DNA of 64,000 nucleotides, taken from positions 1 to 64,000 of the forward strand of contig CAZPHB010000001.1 in assembly GCA_964586595.1 (NCBI GenBank). Reading direction: 5' to 3'. The stretch is from REEB481 sp964586595. Its GTDB lineage: Bacteria; Bacteroidota; Bacteroidia; NS11-12g; UBA955. The translations under genes were made by a program, and so were the position numbers. A model generated the notes under the pieces. The model made no database searches, was not told where the DNA came from, and saw only the letters and a program-made list of their open reading frames with translations. This document shows positions 42,965-51,623 of the stretch, in pieces; position 1 is the first letter of the stretch, and the number at the start of each line of letters is the position of its first letter.

Positions 42965-45490
42965 ATGAGTGACGCATTGAACGAAAAAATCATTCCCATC
43001 AATATTGAAGATGAGATGAAGACCGCCTACATCGATTATTCGATGTCGGTGATTGTGAGCAGGGCGCTTCCGGATGTCCGCGATGGCCTAAAACCCGTAC
43101 ACAGAAGGGTGCTCTACGGAATGAGTGAATTAGGTCTGGCGCCAAATAGACCGTACAAAAAATCTGCACGAATTGTTGGTGAAGTATTGGGTAAGTATCA
43201 TCCTCACGGAGATTCCTCAGTGTATGATACCATGGTGCGCATGGCCCAGGATTGGAGTTTGCGCTATACCATGGTTGACGGACAGGGTAACTTTGGATCC
43301 ATTGACGGAGATCCACCTGCGGCCATGCGTTATACCGAAGCGCGTTTGAAGCGACTGGCTGAAGACATGATGGTGGATTTGGAAAAAGACACCGTCGATT
43401 TCCGTCCCAACTTCGACGACAGCCTCGAAGAACCTTCGGTGATGCCTGCGAAAATTCCAAATTTGTTGGTAAACGGAGCAGCCGGCATTGCGGTAGGTAT
43501 GGCTACAAACATGCCTCCCCACAACTTAAGGGAAGTATGCGAAGGCATCATTGCATACGTTGATAATCAGGAGATTACAGAGACCGAGTTGATGCAGTAC
43601 ATCAAGGGCCCTGATTTCCCGACAGGCGGCGTGATTTATGGAATGGAAGGCATTCGCGACGCCATCAATACCGGACGCGGACGTGTGGTCATCAGAGGGA
43701 AAGCCGAATTTGAAACCACCGCCACAGGCAAGGATATGATTGTGGTTCATGAAGTACCTTACCAAGTTACCCCATCGCAAATCATTGTGAAGACCGTTGA
43801 GCTCATCAACGAGAAGGTAATCGAAGGAATTTCTGCCCTTCGCGATGAAAGTGGTCGACAAGGAATGCGTATAGTGTTTGAACTCAAACGCGATGCGATT
43901 CCCAACATCGTATTAAACCAATTATTCAAGTTCACGCCGCTGCAAAGCAGTTTTTCAGTCAACAACATCGCGTTGGTGAATGGAAAACCTGAACTGCTTA
44001 ACCTTAGGGGCCTGATCAAGCACTTCGTGCACCACCGTCATGATGTAGTGGTGCGCCGCACGCAATACCTTCTTGCGGAAGCCAAAAAAAGAATCCACAT
44101 CCTGGAGGGTTTACTGATTGCCATTGACAACCTCGATGAGGTTATTGAAATCATCAGATTGGCGTCCAACCGAGAACAGGCAGAGTCCAGGCTCATGGAG
44201 CGGTTCGGTTTATCAGAAATACAGGCAAAAGCGGTCACAGACTTACGCTTGCACCGGTTGACCGGATTGGAACGTGACAAGATTCGAGAAGAACACGCAG
44301 CCGTATTGCAGGAAATCATTTATCTGGAAAGCATCCTGGCAGATGAAGGTTTAAGGATGACCATCATCAAGGATGAATTGCGTGAAGTGATGGAGAAATA
44401 TGGCGACGAACGCCGCACCAGAATTGAACCCAACGCCAATGAGATCAACATTGAAGACCTCATTCCGGACGAGGAAGTGGTGGTAACCATTTCCCACATG
44501 GGTTACATCAAGCGCACTTCGCTTGTAGAGTATAAAGAGCAGAAGCGCGGCGGTAAAGGGAATAAAGGCGTTGGCCACCGCGATGAAGACTTTGTAGAAC
44601 ACCTTTTTGTAGCCACAAACCACAACTATTTGTTGCTGTTCACAGAAAAAGGTCGTTGTTTTTGGTTAAAGGTGTATGAAATTCCCGAGGGTGCAAAAAC
44701 CACCAAAGGCCGTCCGATTCAAAACCTGATAAACATTGAGCCTGGCGATAAAGTCCGGGCATTTGTAAACGTCAAGAATCTGAAAGATGAGGAATACCTC
44801 AAACAGAATTACATCATCATGTGTACCCGGATGGGTGTGATAAAGAAAACTTCTCTGGAAGCATATTCCCGTCCGCGCAGCAACGGCATCAATGCGATCA
44901 ATGTGCGCGAAGGAGATGTATTGCTTCAGGCAAAATTGACCAATGGAAACAATGAAGTAATTCTTGCAAAGAAGAGCGGCAAGGCCATCAGATTCCCCGA
45001 AAAAACCGTGCGCCCGATGGGTAGAACCGCCTCTGGTGTAAGGGGTGTGACACTTGAAGGTACTAGCGACGAAGTAGTTGGCATGATATGTGTTGATCCT
45101 GAATCAAGCGATACTTCAATTTTGGTGGTAAGCGAAAAAGGATACGGAAAACGCAGCGATCTGGCAGATTACAGGGTTACCGGCCGTGGTGGTAAAGGTG
45201 TGAAAACCATCCAGGTAACAGAAAAAACCGGAGCTCTGGTGGGCATCTTAGATGTGCACGACGAGGATGGATTGATGATCATTAACCGCAGTGGATTGAG
45301 CATCCGAATGGCTATTGATTCATTGCGCGTGGTTGGTCGTGCTACGCAGGGCGTGCGCCTCATCAACATCAAAAACAACGATGAAATTGCAGGAATGGCA
45401 AAGGTTCCTCGCGACGATGAAGAAGATGAAGGACAGGAATCGAATCCAGACAACTCAACAAATGAATCTAACGCAGAAAATCATGAATAA
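42965..45490 (+). CDS. gyrA: DNA gyrase subunit A
   Basis: 841 aa. The catalytic Tyr is in MRYTEARL near residue 122; the quinolone-determining region reads HPHGDSSVYDTM, keeping the Ser and Asp equal to E. coli Ser83 and Asp87. The C-terminal wheel contains QKRGGKGNKGV, the GyrA box, which argues for gyrase and against ParC. The end is a strongly acidic tail (DDEEDEGQES...). It introduces negative supercoils with GyrB, which is not in this window. The following gene overlaps its last 8 bp. Confidence 0.97.
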   Translation: MSDALNEKIIPINIEDEMKTAYIDYSMSVIVSRALPDVRDGLKPVHRRVLYGMSELGLAPNRPYKKSARIVGEVLGKYHPHGDSSVYDTMVRMAQDWSLRYTMVDGQGNFGSIDGDPPAAMRYTEARLKRLAEDMMVDLEKDTVDFRPNFDDSLEEPSVMPAKIPNLLVNGAAGIAVGMATNMPPHNLREVCEGIIAYVDNQEITETELMQYIKGPDFPTGGVIYGMEGIRDAINTGRGRVVIRGKAEFETTATGKDMIVVHEVPYQVTPSQIIVKTVELINEKVIEGISALRDESGRQGMRIVFELKRDAIPNIVLNQLFKFTPLQSSFSVNNIALVNGKPELLNLRGLIKHFVHHRHDVVVRRTQYLLAEAKKRIHILEGLLIAIDNLDEVIEIIRLASNREQAESRLMERFGLSEIQAKAVTDLRLHRLTGLERDKIREEHAAVLQEIIYLESILADEGLRMTIIKDELREVMEKYGDERRTRIEPNANEINIEDLIPDEEVVVTISHMGYIKRTSLVEYKEQKRGGKGNKGVGHRDEDFVEHLFVATNHNYLLLFTEKGRCFWLKVYEIPEGAKTTKGRPIQNLINIEPGDKVRAFVNVKNLKDEEYLKQNYIIMCTRMGVIKKTSLEAYSRPRSNGINAINVREGDVLLQAKLTNGNNEVILAKKSGKAIRFPEKTVRPMGRTASGVRGVTLEGTSDEVVGMICVDPESSDTSILVVSEKGYGKRSDLADYRVTGRGGKGVKTIQVTEKTGALVGILDVHDEDGLMIINRSGLSIRMAIDSLRVVGRATQGVRLINIKNNDEIAGMAKVPRDDEEDEGQESNPDNSTNESNAENHE

Positions 45491-46703
45491 GACTCTTTTC
45501 AACGGTTTCAGGAAACTGATGGTTCCGGCTATCGTACTTGTCATTGCCTTACCATTGAGGGCACAAAAAGATAAAATAAGTACTGCCGAGATGAAGCTTA
45601 CCTCAAATGAACTCGATTTGATTGATGCTAAATCAGCCATCGATCAGGCCGCAACTTTTGAAACAACCAAAACTTCACCATATATGTATTTGGTGAAAGG
45701 GAAGGTGTACCAGCGGATTTACAATTCACCGGTAGCTCAGGTGAAGGAATTAAGTAACGATGCGGCCTACATCAGCGCTTCTTCATTTTTGGAATTCTTC
45801 AACAGCCCAATAAAGAAGAAGTCCTTCGAACTGGAAGATGCGAAATCTGTTTTTCTGCAAAGTGCAGTGGACGTGTACAATGATCATATCCGCCTGCTTA
45901 ATGAAGAAAAATATGAAGACGCCATCCGCAACCTTGAAGTTCTGAAAGGTTTATTGCCTTTTGACGATCAAAAACTGTTGGAACAGAATAACCTTACCAC
46001 CGGAAAGCTGACTTATGCCATGTATGCCGCAGCTTATTCCAAAGAAGATTCAGTGTTGCAAGAAAAATACCTGTTGGAATTGATTACCATGAACTACCCG
46101 GAACCAAGACTATACAGCACTCTGGCACGCCTGTATTTGGACCAAAATCGTTCCGAAGAAGCCATGAAAATCATCAATCAAGGTCTGGAATTGCGTCCCG
46201 GAGATCAGAACTTGATCAGAGAAAAAATCAATTATTATATCTCAAGAAATGAAACCGACGCATTGATGGCAGAAATCAACGCCGCCATAGCCATTGATCC
46301 TGAGAATTTTGACAACAATCAGTATTATTACATTAGGGGAAGTCTCTACGAACAATTGAAGAAAAACGATTCTGCCAGGTTCAGTTATGCCAAAGCACTG
46401 GAGCTGAACCCGGACAATTTCGACGCCAATTGGAACTTGGGTGCATTGTTGGTGAATGAAGCGAACGATTTGTACAAAACGATTGGAATTGGTGGTGTTA
46501 CTAAAGCATCTATTGAACCAAAAATGAAAGGATACTATCAGGAGGCGCAGCCATATCTTGAGAAAGCACTTTCTAATGAATCCTACAGCGCTGCAGAAAA
46601 GATTTCACTGAGTAAGTCTTTGAAAAGGATTTACGACAGCCTCGGTGAAAAAGAAAAGAGTGCAGCGATCTTAGAATCTATCAAGCAATTGGAAGGGCAG
46701 TAA
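45483..46703 (+). CDS. secreted TPR-repeat protein
   Basis: 406 aa from the ATG at 45483 (signal peptide MNKTLFNGFRKLMVPAIVLVIALPLRAQ). The longer frame back to 45315 is inside gyrA. Repeats include YSTLARLYLDQNRSEEAMKI, YIRGSLYEQLKKNDSARFSY and AKALELNPDNFDANWNLGAL, typical tetratricopeptide units for protein contacts. It likely resides in the periplasm. An 8-bp overlap with gyrA suggests the two are read together, though no functional link is known. A terminator follows. Confidence 0.8.
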   Translation: MNKTLFNGFRKLMVPAIVLVIALPLRAQKDKISTAEMKLTSNELDLIDAKSAIDQAATFETTKTSPYMYLVKGKVYQRIYNSPVAQVKELSNDAAYISASSFLEFFNSPIKKKSFELEDAKSVFLQSAVDVYNDHIRLLNEEKYEDAIRNLEVLKGLLPFDDQKLLEQNNLTTGKLTYAMYAAAYSKEDSVLQEKYLLELITMNYPEPRLYSTLARLYLDQNRSEEAMKIINQGLELRPGDQNLIREKINYYISRNETDALMAEINAAIAIDPENFDNNQYYYIRGSLYEQLKKNDSARFSYAKALELNPDNFDANWNLGALLVNEANDLYKTIGIGGVTKASIEPKMKGYYQEAQPYLEKALSNESYSAAEKISLSKSLKRIYDSLGEKEKSAAILESIKQLEGQ

Positions 46704-46726
46704 CCTCAAACCATAAGAGATTAGTG

Positions 46727-46751
46727 AGAACCGGGAATCCCGGTTCTTCTT
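46727..46751 (+). terminator. rho-independent terminator
   Basis: A 9-bp perfect stem (46727-46735 with 46739-46747) with a 3-nt loop and a T-rich tail. Ends the gyrA-TPR unit. Confidence 0.85.
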
Positions 46752-46850
46752 TTTGAACACAACTTAACATAATATAAATTATCGGACAATCGAAAGTTTA
46801 CGCCGAACAAACCGCCCGGGCCATTGAATGAGCGCTTCAAAGAAGTTTAC

Positions 46851-48092
46851 TCAATGGAGTTCCTCAATTAGTAAACAAATGTGTATGATGGTTTTCACGG
46901 CCAATTGCATGTCTTCCAAAGAAACCCATTCGTATGGTGAATGAAATGCATGCTCGCCGGCAAATAAATTTGGGCACGGCAAACCCATGAATGACATTCG
47001 TGATCCATCAGTCCCGCCACGCACACTGCTGATTACAGGCTCCATCCCGGCACGTCGAATGGCTTCCGTTGCAAGATTCAGCACATGTGGATGTTGATCC
47101 AGAATGGTCTTCATGTTACGGTATTGCTCTTTAAGTTGAATTTCCCAGCTGCTGCCTGGATATGCAGCACATACCTGACTTGCCGTTTTGCGCAACAATT
47201 CAGCCTGAAAATCAAGACCGGATTCCTGGAAATCACGCAGAATGAGGTCAACGCGTGCCGATTCCATACTTCCACTAATTTGCGTTGGATGCACAAAACC
47301 CTCCATGCCTTCTGTTGTTTCGGGACTCAGTATGTGTTTCGGGAGCGCCGAAACAAAATCGGAGGCGATTTTTACCGCGTTTTGCATGCGGCCTTTGGCA
47401 AATCCCGGATGTGACGGAATACCCGTGAATACAAGGGTTGCAGCATCGGCACTGAACGTTTCAGCTTCTAAATGACCACGAGATTCACCATCTACTGTAT
47501 ATCCAAAATCAGCTGCCAGAAACTTCGCATCCAACTTATCTACACCTCTGCCAATTTCTTCATCGGGAGTAAACAGCAACTTGATGGTTCCATGTTTCAG
47601 CTCCGGGTGTTTCATCAGGTAATTGGCCGCAGCCATGATTTCGGCCACGCCTGCTTTATTATCGGCTCCAAGCAATGTCCGGCCATCTGCAGTGACAATG
47701 GTATTACCAATTTGATCTTTTAGATCAGGGTGTTCGTTCGGATCAATAATGATGTTGTTATGTGGTAAGTAAATTGGGTCACCTTGGTAATCCGGATGTA
47801 ACATGGGGTGCACATCGCAGCCGCTAAAATCTGGTGACGTATCCATATGAGCACAAAAAAATACCACAGGAAGATTTGCTTTATCGGTATTTGACGGTAT
47901 TGTAGCATACACAATTCCGTGTTGGTTCACCGCAGCATCCTCGATGCCCATAAGCAATAGTTCACGGACCAATACATGGGCAAGATTTTTCTGCTTTTCC
48001 GTACTTGGAAAAGACTCAGAGGCCGGGTCACTTTGAGTATCAATTTTTACATATTGAAGAAATCTTTCGAGTACGTCTGTTCCTGGTTCCAT
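46851..48092 (-). CDS. pepT: peptidase T (tripeptide aminopeptidase)
   Basis: 413 aa M20 family enzyme that cuts N-terminal residues from tripeptides in the cytoplasm. Zinc-site landmarks: FFCAHMDTSPDFSG (His and Asp), LLGADNKAGVAEIM (bridging Asp), FTPDEEIGRGVDK (catalytic and metal Glu), then RGGTDGSRMSFMGLP and the C-terminal FAGEHAFHSPYEWV (His). Length and motifs match PepT better than PepD or ArgE. No promoter box is convincing; a GATATTTG, one base from consensus, lies 18 nt upstream. Confidence 0.95.
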   Translation of the reverse strand: MEPGTDVLERFLQYVKIDTQSDPASESFPSTEKQKNLAHVLVRELLLMGIEDAAVNQHGIVYATIPSNTDKANLPVVFFCAHMDTSPDFSGCDVHPMLHPDYQGDPIYLPHNNIIIDPNEHPDLKDQIGNTIVTADGRTLLGADNKAGVAEIMAAANYLMKHPELKHGTIKLLFTPDEEIGRGVDKLDAKFLAADFGYTVDGESRGHLEAETFSADAATLVFTGIPSHPGFAKGRMQNAVKIASDFVSALPKHILSPETTEGMEGFVHPTQISGSMESARVDLILRDFQESGLDFQAELLRKTASQVCAAYPGSSWEIQLKEQYRNMKTILDQHPHVLNLATEAIRRAGMEPVISSVRGGTDGSRMSFMGLPCPNLFAGEHAFHSPYEWVSLEDMQLAVKTIIHICLLIEELH

Positions 48093-48162
48093 CGTTGAGA
48101 AATTGTTTCAAATATCATAAATGTGACTCATGCTTCACAGGCCAGATTCAGAAACGCTGTTA

Positions 48163-48170
48163 TAAGTTTG
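48163..48170 (+). promoter_or_regulatory. candidate -7 box 7 nt before the M42 peptidase gene
   Basis: TAAGTTTG is a perfect TAnnTTTG and ends 7 nt before the ATG at 48178. No -33 TTTG. A very short leader is implied. Confidence 0.45.
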
Positions 48171-48177
48171 TATCACG

Positions 48178-49248
48178 ATGCGTAAAGAAAGTAAGAAATT
48201 CCTTGAAGCCTATTTGAACAACGCTGCACCCACCGGGTTTGAAAAACCTGGTCAGGAAATTTGGTTGAACTACATTCGACCGTATATTGACGATTACATT
48301 ACTGATGTCTATGGTTCTGTTGCGGGCATTATCAATCCTGGGCAACCCTATAAAGTGGTCATCGAAGCACATGCTGATGAAATTTCCTGGTTTGTTAACT
48401 ACATAACCGAGGATGGCTATCTGTATGTTACCCGAAATGGTGGCTCAGACTATATGATTGCACCCTCAAAACGGGTAAATATTTTTACAGACAAGGGCAT
48501 TGTCAAGGGGCTTTTTGGCTGGCCGGCCATCCACGTGCGTGAACCCGGCAAAGAACCTGCTACCAACCAAGACAATGTGTTTATCGATATTGGTTGCAGC
48601 AAACGTGAAGAGGTTGAACAATTGGGAGTTCACGTAGGTTGTGTAGCGGTATTTGACGATGAAATGATGATCCTCAATGATCAGTACATTGTTGGAAGGG
48701 CTTTGGACAACCGAATTGGTGGATTCATGATTGCAGAAGTAGTGCGCAAAATTTCCGAGAAAAAGAAAAAGCTGCCCTTCAGTTTATATGTGGTGAATGC
48801 GGTGCAGGAGGAAATTGGACTCAGAGGCGCTGAAATGATCAGTCGAAAAATCAAACCAGACGTAGCTATTTGTACGGATGTAACCCATGATACTCATGCC
48901 CCACTCTACAACAAGAAGCGTTCAGGAGATATCAAATGTGGCCGGGGACCGGTACTTACCTATGGGCCTGCTGTACAGAATAACCTGCTCAAGCACTTGA
49001 TTGCCGCGGCTGAAAAAGCAGAAATCAGTTTCCAGCGCGCAGCAGTTTCCAGGAGCACCGGTACAGATACTGATTCATTTGCCTATTCCGCTGAAGGTGT
49101 GGCCAGTGCGTTGGTTTCTTTACCATTGAAGTACATGCACACCACGGTGGAAACAGTTTCCATTGCTGATGTTTCTGCAGTGATTGATCTGTTGTATGAA
49201 GGTGTTATTGGCTTAAAGGCGGAACAAGATTTCCGTTACATCAAATAA
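48178..49248 (+). CDS. M42 family metallopeptidase
   Basis: 356 aa. Family features: IEAHADEISWFV (metal His and Asp), GRALDNRIGGFM (bridging Asp), VNAVQEEIGLRGAEM (catalytic Glu pair), CTDVTHDTHA and PLKYMHTTVETV (His). M42 enzymes (FrvX/PepA-like) are cytoplasmic dodecameric aminopeptidases with two metals. The divergent neighbour is peptidase T, so the two peptide-degrading enzymes share an 85-bp spacer. The acyltransferase gene follows 12 bp later. Confidence 0.93.
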   Translation: MRKESKKFLEAYLNNAAPTGFEKPGQEIWLNYIRPYIDDYITDVYGSVAGIINPGQPYKVVIEAHADEISWFVNYITEDGYLYVTRNGGSDYMIAPSKRVNIFTDKGIVKGLFGWPAIHVREPGKEPATNQDNVFIDIGCSKREEVEQLGVHVGCVAVFDDEMMILNDQYIVGRALDNRIGGFMIAEVVRKISEKKKKLPFSLYVVNAVQEEIGLRGAEMISRKIKPDVAICTDVTHDTHAPLYNKKRSGDIKCGRGPVLTYGPAVQNNLLKHLIAAAEKAEISFQRAAVSRSTGTDTDSFAYSAEGVASALVSLPLKYMHTTVETVSIADVSAVIDLLYEGVIGLKAEQDFRYIK

Positions 49249-49260
49249 TGCAACAAGGTT

Positions 49261-50142
49261 TTGGCGTATTGGCTGAATAAGATATTTTTCATCGGTATCA
49301 TTCGATTGATTTCAAAGTTGCCGATGGGTTTGCTCTACCAATTGGCAAATGTGCTTTACGTGCTGTTATACCATCTGGCATCCTACCGCAAAACTGTAGT
49401 TCGAACCAACTTGCGTAAGTCATTTCCGGAGAAAGGCGATTCATGGATTAAGTCTGTTGAACAGGCCTTTTACAGGCATTTATGTGAAGTGATTGTTGAA
49501 GTAATAAAATCAAGTTCCATGAGCAGGGAGCATTTGCTGGGCAGCATAAAGTATGAGCATCCTGAAGTGTTACATCAACATTACCTAAATCGAAGAAGTG
49601 TTGTAGTCATAATGGCGCATACAGGGAATTGGGAATGGATCCCGCCTTTGGCGGCACTCATTGCTCCTCAATTCAGTCAAGGTCTTTACAAACCACTCAG
49701 CAACGTTGCGTTTGATGAATTCTTTAAAAAAACCCGTACACGCTTTGGCTCCGGGGTTATTCCAATGGATCGGGCGCTGAAGGTAATGATGGAGCAACAG
49801 CGGCAAGGCGAACTTACCGCTACAGCGTTTATTGCCGATCAAACACCTTCAAACCTAAGTAGTGGTGAATGGTTGAAGTTTCTGAATCAAGAAACGCTGT
49901 TTTTTACCGGAACAGAGAAAATTGCCCGGAAGCTTGGACATGCTGTGATATATCTGAGTATGAAGCGAAATGGCCGAGGAAAGTATCTGGTTTCAATGAC
50001 CAATATTTGCGATGATGCCTCCAAAGTGAATGAAGGATTCATTACCCATCAAATGGCAGCACTTATGGAGGCAGACATCCTGGAGCAACCAGAAAATTGG
50101 CTTTGGAGCCACAAAAGGTGGAAGCACGTAAAACCTGATTAA
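49261..50142 (+). CDS. lipid A-type lysophospholipid acyltransferase (LpxL/HtrB family)
   Basis: 293 aa from a TTG at 49261 (MAYWLNKIFFIGIIRLIS). No better in-frame ATG is upstream; a nearby ATG at 49248 is out of frame. The N-terminal hydrophobic segment precedes VVIMAHTGNWEWIP, the HxxxxE-type acyltransferase motif, and AFIADQTPSN as in LpxL/LpxM. Transfers an acyl chain to lipid A or a related lipid at the inner membrane. It is 12 bp after the M42 gene and probably co-transcribed with it. Confidence 0.88.
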   Translation: MAYWLNKIFFIGIIRLISKLPMGLLYQLANVLYVLLYHLASYRKTVVRTNLRKSFPEKGDSWIKSVEQAFYRHLCEVIVEVIKSSSMSREHLLGSIKYEHPEVLHQHYLNRRSVVVIMAHTGNWEWIPPLAALIAPQFSQGLYKPLSNVAFDEFFKKTRTRFGSGVIPMDRALKVMMEQQRQGELTATAFIADQTPSNLSSGEWLKFLNQETLFFTGTEKIARKLGHAVIYLSMKRNGRGKYLVSMTNICDDASKVNEGFITHQMAALMEADILEQPENWLWSHKRWKHVKPD

Positions 50143-50201
50143 GCTTGGGTGGAAGCTACAGGTTTGTTCACTTAAGTTTCCTGTAAAAAAATGTGGAAAA
50201 A

Positions 50202-50234
50202 CTTGTGGATATCAATACTATCATCGTATAATTG
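50202..50234 (+). promoter_or_regulatory. candidate promoter for the ArsR-type regulator
   Basis: CTTG at 50202-50205, a 21-nt spacer and TATAATTG at 50227-50234, then 7 nt to the ATG at 50242. One base off in each box. Confidence 0.4.
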
Positions 50235-50241
50235 CCACGAT

Positions 50242-50577
50242 ATGGCTCGCATGAAGGCGGAACAGTTTGACTCTCCAGATTTGGAATTGGGCTCATTAGC
50301 TAAAGCGCTTGGACACCCGGCACGCATAAAAATCGTGAAAATGTTGCTTTCCAGTGGCTCACTAAATTGTAAAGATATTGTTGCCAATATGCCTTTATCG
50401 CAAAGTACCGTTTCACAACACCTGGCAGAATTAAAGCAAGCCGGTATCATTGAAGGACGTGGATTTCGAACCTCCATGATTTATTCAGTAAACAAGGATG
50501 TATTAAAATCTATGCACTCGGTGATGGGAGAACTTTTCTTTCCGAAAGCGAAAGCCGTACAGGCAACCTTGTTCTGA
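50242..50577 (+). CDS. ArsR-family transcriptional regulator
   Basis: 111 aa from the ATG at 50242; another in-frame ATG lies 9 bp later and the frame reaches upstream to 50191, but the promoter-like site at 50202-50234 argues against that. The winged helix is clear: LAKALGHPARIKIVKML, then CKDIVANMPLSQSTVSQHLAELKQAGII as the recognition helix region, and a wing IEGRGFRTSMIYSVN. No metal-binding CxC motif typical of arsenic or zinc sensors is seen; only one Cys (NCKD), so its signal is unknown. It converges with the XRE gene (17 bp between stops). Confidence 0.88.
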   Translation: MARMKAEQFDSPDLELGSLAKALGHPARIKIVKMLLSSGSLNCKDIVANMPLSQSTVSQHLAELKQAGIIEGRGFRTSMIYSVNKDVLKSMHSVMGELFFPKAKAVQATLF

Positions 50578-50594
50578 TTCCTGCGTTTCCCGGG

Positions 50595-51074
50595 TTAATC
50601 CCCTTTTATTCTTATTAGTTCTGCCTCTAACTGCGCAATACTGTCAGCAGTATTTTTGGCGTGTAGGTGGACCAGAAATTTTAATTCCTCAATTTTTCGC
50701 GTGAGCAGTTGAAAATCCGGTGCAGGTTCAGGCGCGGTATGAACCGTTTCCTGCCTTTGCAACGGTGGCTGTACCTGAAACAAATCCGGCTGAATGACTT
50801 TAACCTCCGCGCGTTCTGGAGGTAATTCATCTACCCTCACGGTATCTTTTTGCTCATGTAGATACATATTACCTTTTCCCATCAGCAACCAAGCTAAATT
50901 TATATCTGGAAAGAGGCGCAGAATAGCCAGTACCAAATCTAAAGATGGAGCATTCCGTCCGGATGCAATGTGGCTCAACACCGCTGGTGAAATGCCAGCC
51001 TTTTGAGCGAACAAGCCTCTGTTCATTCCTTTTTCATTCAAGAGCTTAAAGATTCGTGTGGCTATGTCATTCAT
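50595..51074 (-). CDS. XRE-family helix-turn-helix regulator
   Basis: 159 aa. The N-terminal HTH_3 domain (residues about 4-60) reads FAQKAGISPAVLSHIASGRN with a typical recognition helix, then LLMGKGNMYLHE as in many Bacteroidota XRE proteins. The middle is Pro/Gln/Glu-rich and the C-terminus (LLTRKIEELKFLVHLHA...) is a likely coiled coil for dimerisation. The upstream region holds several TTTAC-N4-GTAAA palindromes, one overlapping a -7 box 4 nt before the ATG, which suggests autoregulation. Not part of a phage or toxin-antitoxin pair that I can see. Confidence 0.87.
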   Translation of the reverse strand: MNDIATRIFKLLNEKGMNRGLFAQKAGISPAVLSHIASGRNAPSLDLVLAILRLFPDINLAWLLMGKGNMYLHEQKDTVRVDELPPERAEVKVIQPDLFQVQPPLQRQETVHTAPEPAPDFQLLTRKIEELKFLVHLHAKNTADSIAQLEAELIRIKGD

Positions 51075-51135
51075 GCTACAAATGTAAACATTAAGAATTT
51101 TACATAAGGAAAGAGGATTGAATTACTTATGTAAA
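51075..51135 (-). promoter_or_regulatory. three-site operator and -7 box upstream of the XRE gene
   Basis: Three copies of a TTTAC-N4-GTAAA palindrome (centres at about 51081.5, 51105.5 and 51128.5; spacing 24 and 23 bp). Site 1 has TAC-AAAT-GTAAA, site 2 TTTAC-ATAA-GGAAA and site 3 TTAC-TTAT-GTAAA. The -7 box TACATTTG on the minus strand (51079-51086) is inside site 1 and 4 nt before the ATG. Binding of the XRE protein to this array would block its own transcription. Confidence 0.6.
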
Positions 51136-51623
51136 CATGCTGATAAATCCGTATCCCGACTAGAAAATATGCTTTGACCTCCCCTTTTCGCGGGTAAACT
51201 TGGATCCACAGCAAACATCATTAAAATTCTGAGGTGTAATTGATTAAAAACTTGATAATCAACAACTTATAATACAACATATCGGGATTTAGTGGGCACT
51301 AAAAACAACTTATAAAGAATATTTATCATGGATTTGCCATGGTTACATAAGTAAATTTACTTTGTTTTAGGGCACTTCGTCAATTTAGCCGGGATCCGAC
51401 AGCCTGGAAATGGCACGGAAGCACATTGCACGTGGATATGAGTCAAACTGTATGGCAGCAGCAAGAACACCATACAGAAATTCGAAAAAATGCACCTGCT
51501 GGTGCTGCTCAATGGTATTCAACGCCATGCTCGATGCAGGTTGAATACCTCTGCTTATGTAAGCTTTTATAAGGCCTTGAGTAATTGAAAGCGGGTTTAA
51601 AACCCACGCGCTTATGCGGGCAA
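51136..51623. other. intergenic region without a recognised gene
   Basis: About 490 bp between the operator array and the DUF1015 gene. It contains a fourth operator-like site (51342-51355), a GTAAATTTAC palindrome (51351-51360), and an unsupported 44-codon frame (51410-51544) that I do not call. No RNA gene or terminator recognised. Confidence 0.6.
51342..51355. promoter_or_regulatory. fourth copy of the TTAC-ATAA-GTAAA operator motif
   Basis: TTAC-ATAA-GTAAA at 51343-51355, an almost exact match to sites 2 and 3 at 51099-51135, located 207 bp further upstream of the XRE gene. It may allow looping or control a transcript in the intergenic region. Confidence 0.5.

Noticed and set aside
51410..51544. 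A 44-codon frame in the space before DUF1015, with a cysteine-rich CTCWCC stretch
   Set aside because: No upstream signal, no recognised motif, and its neighbourhood is AT-rich non-coding DNA. Kept out of the features for lack of support.
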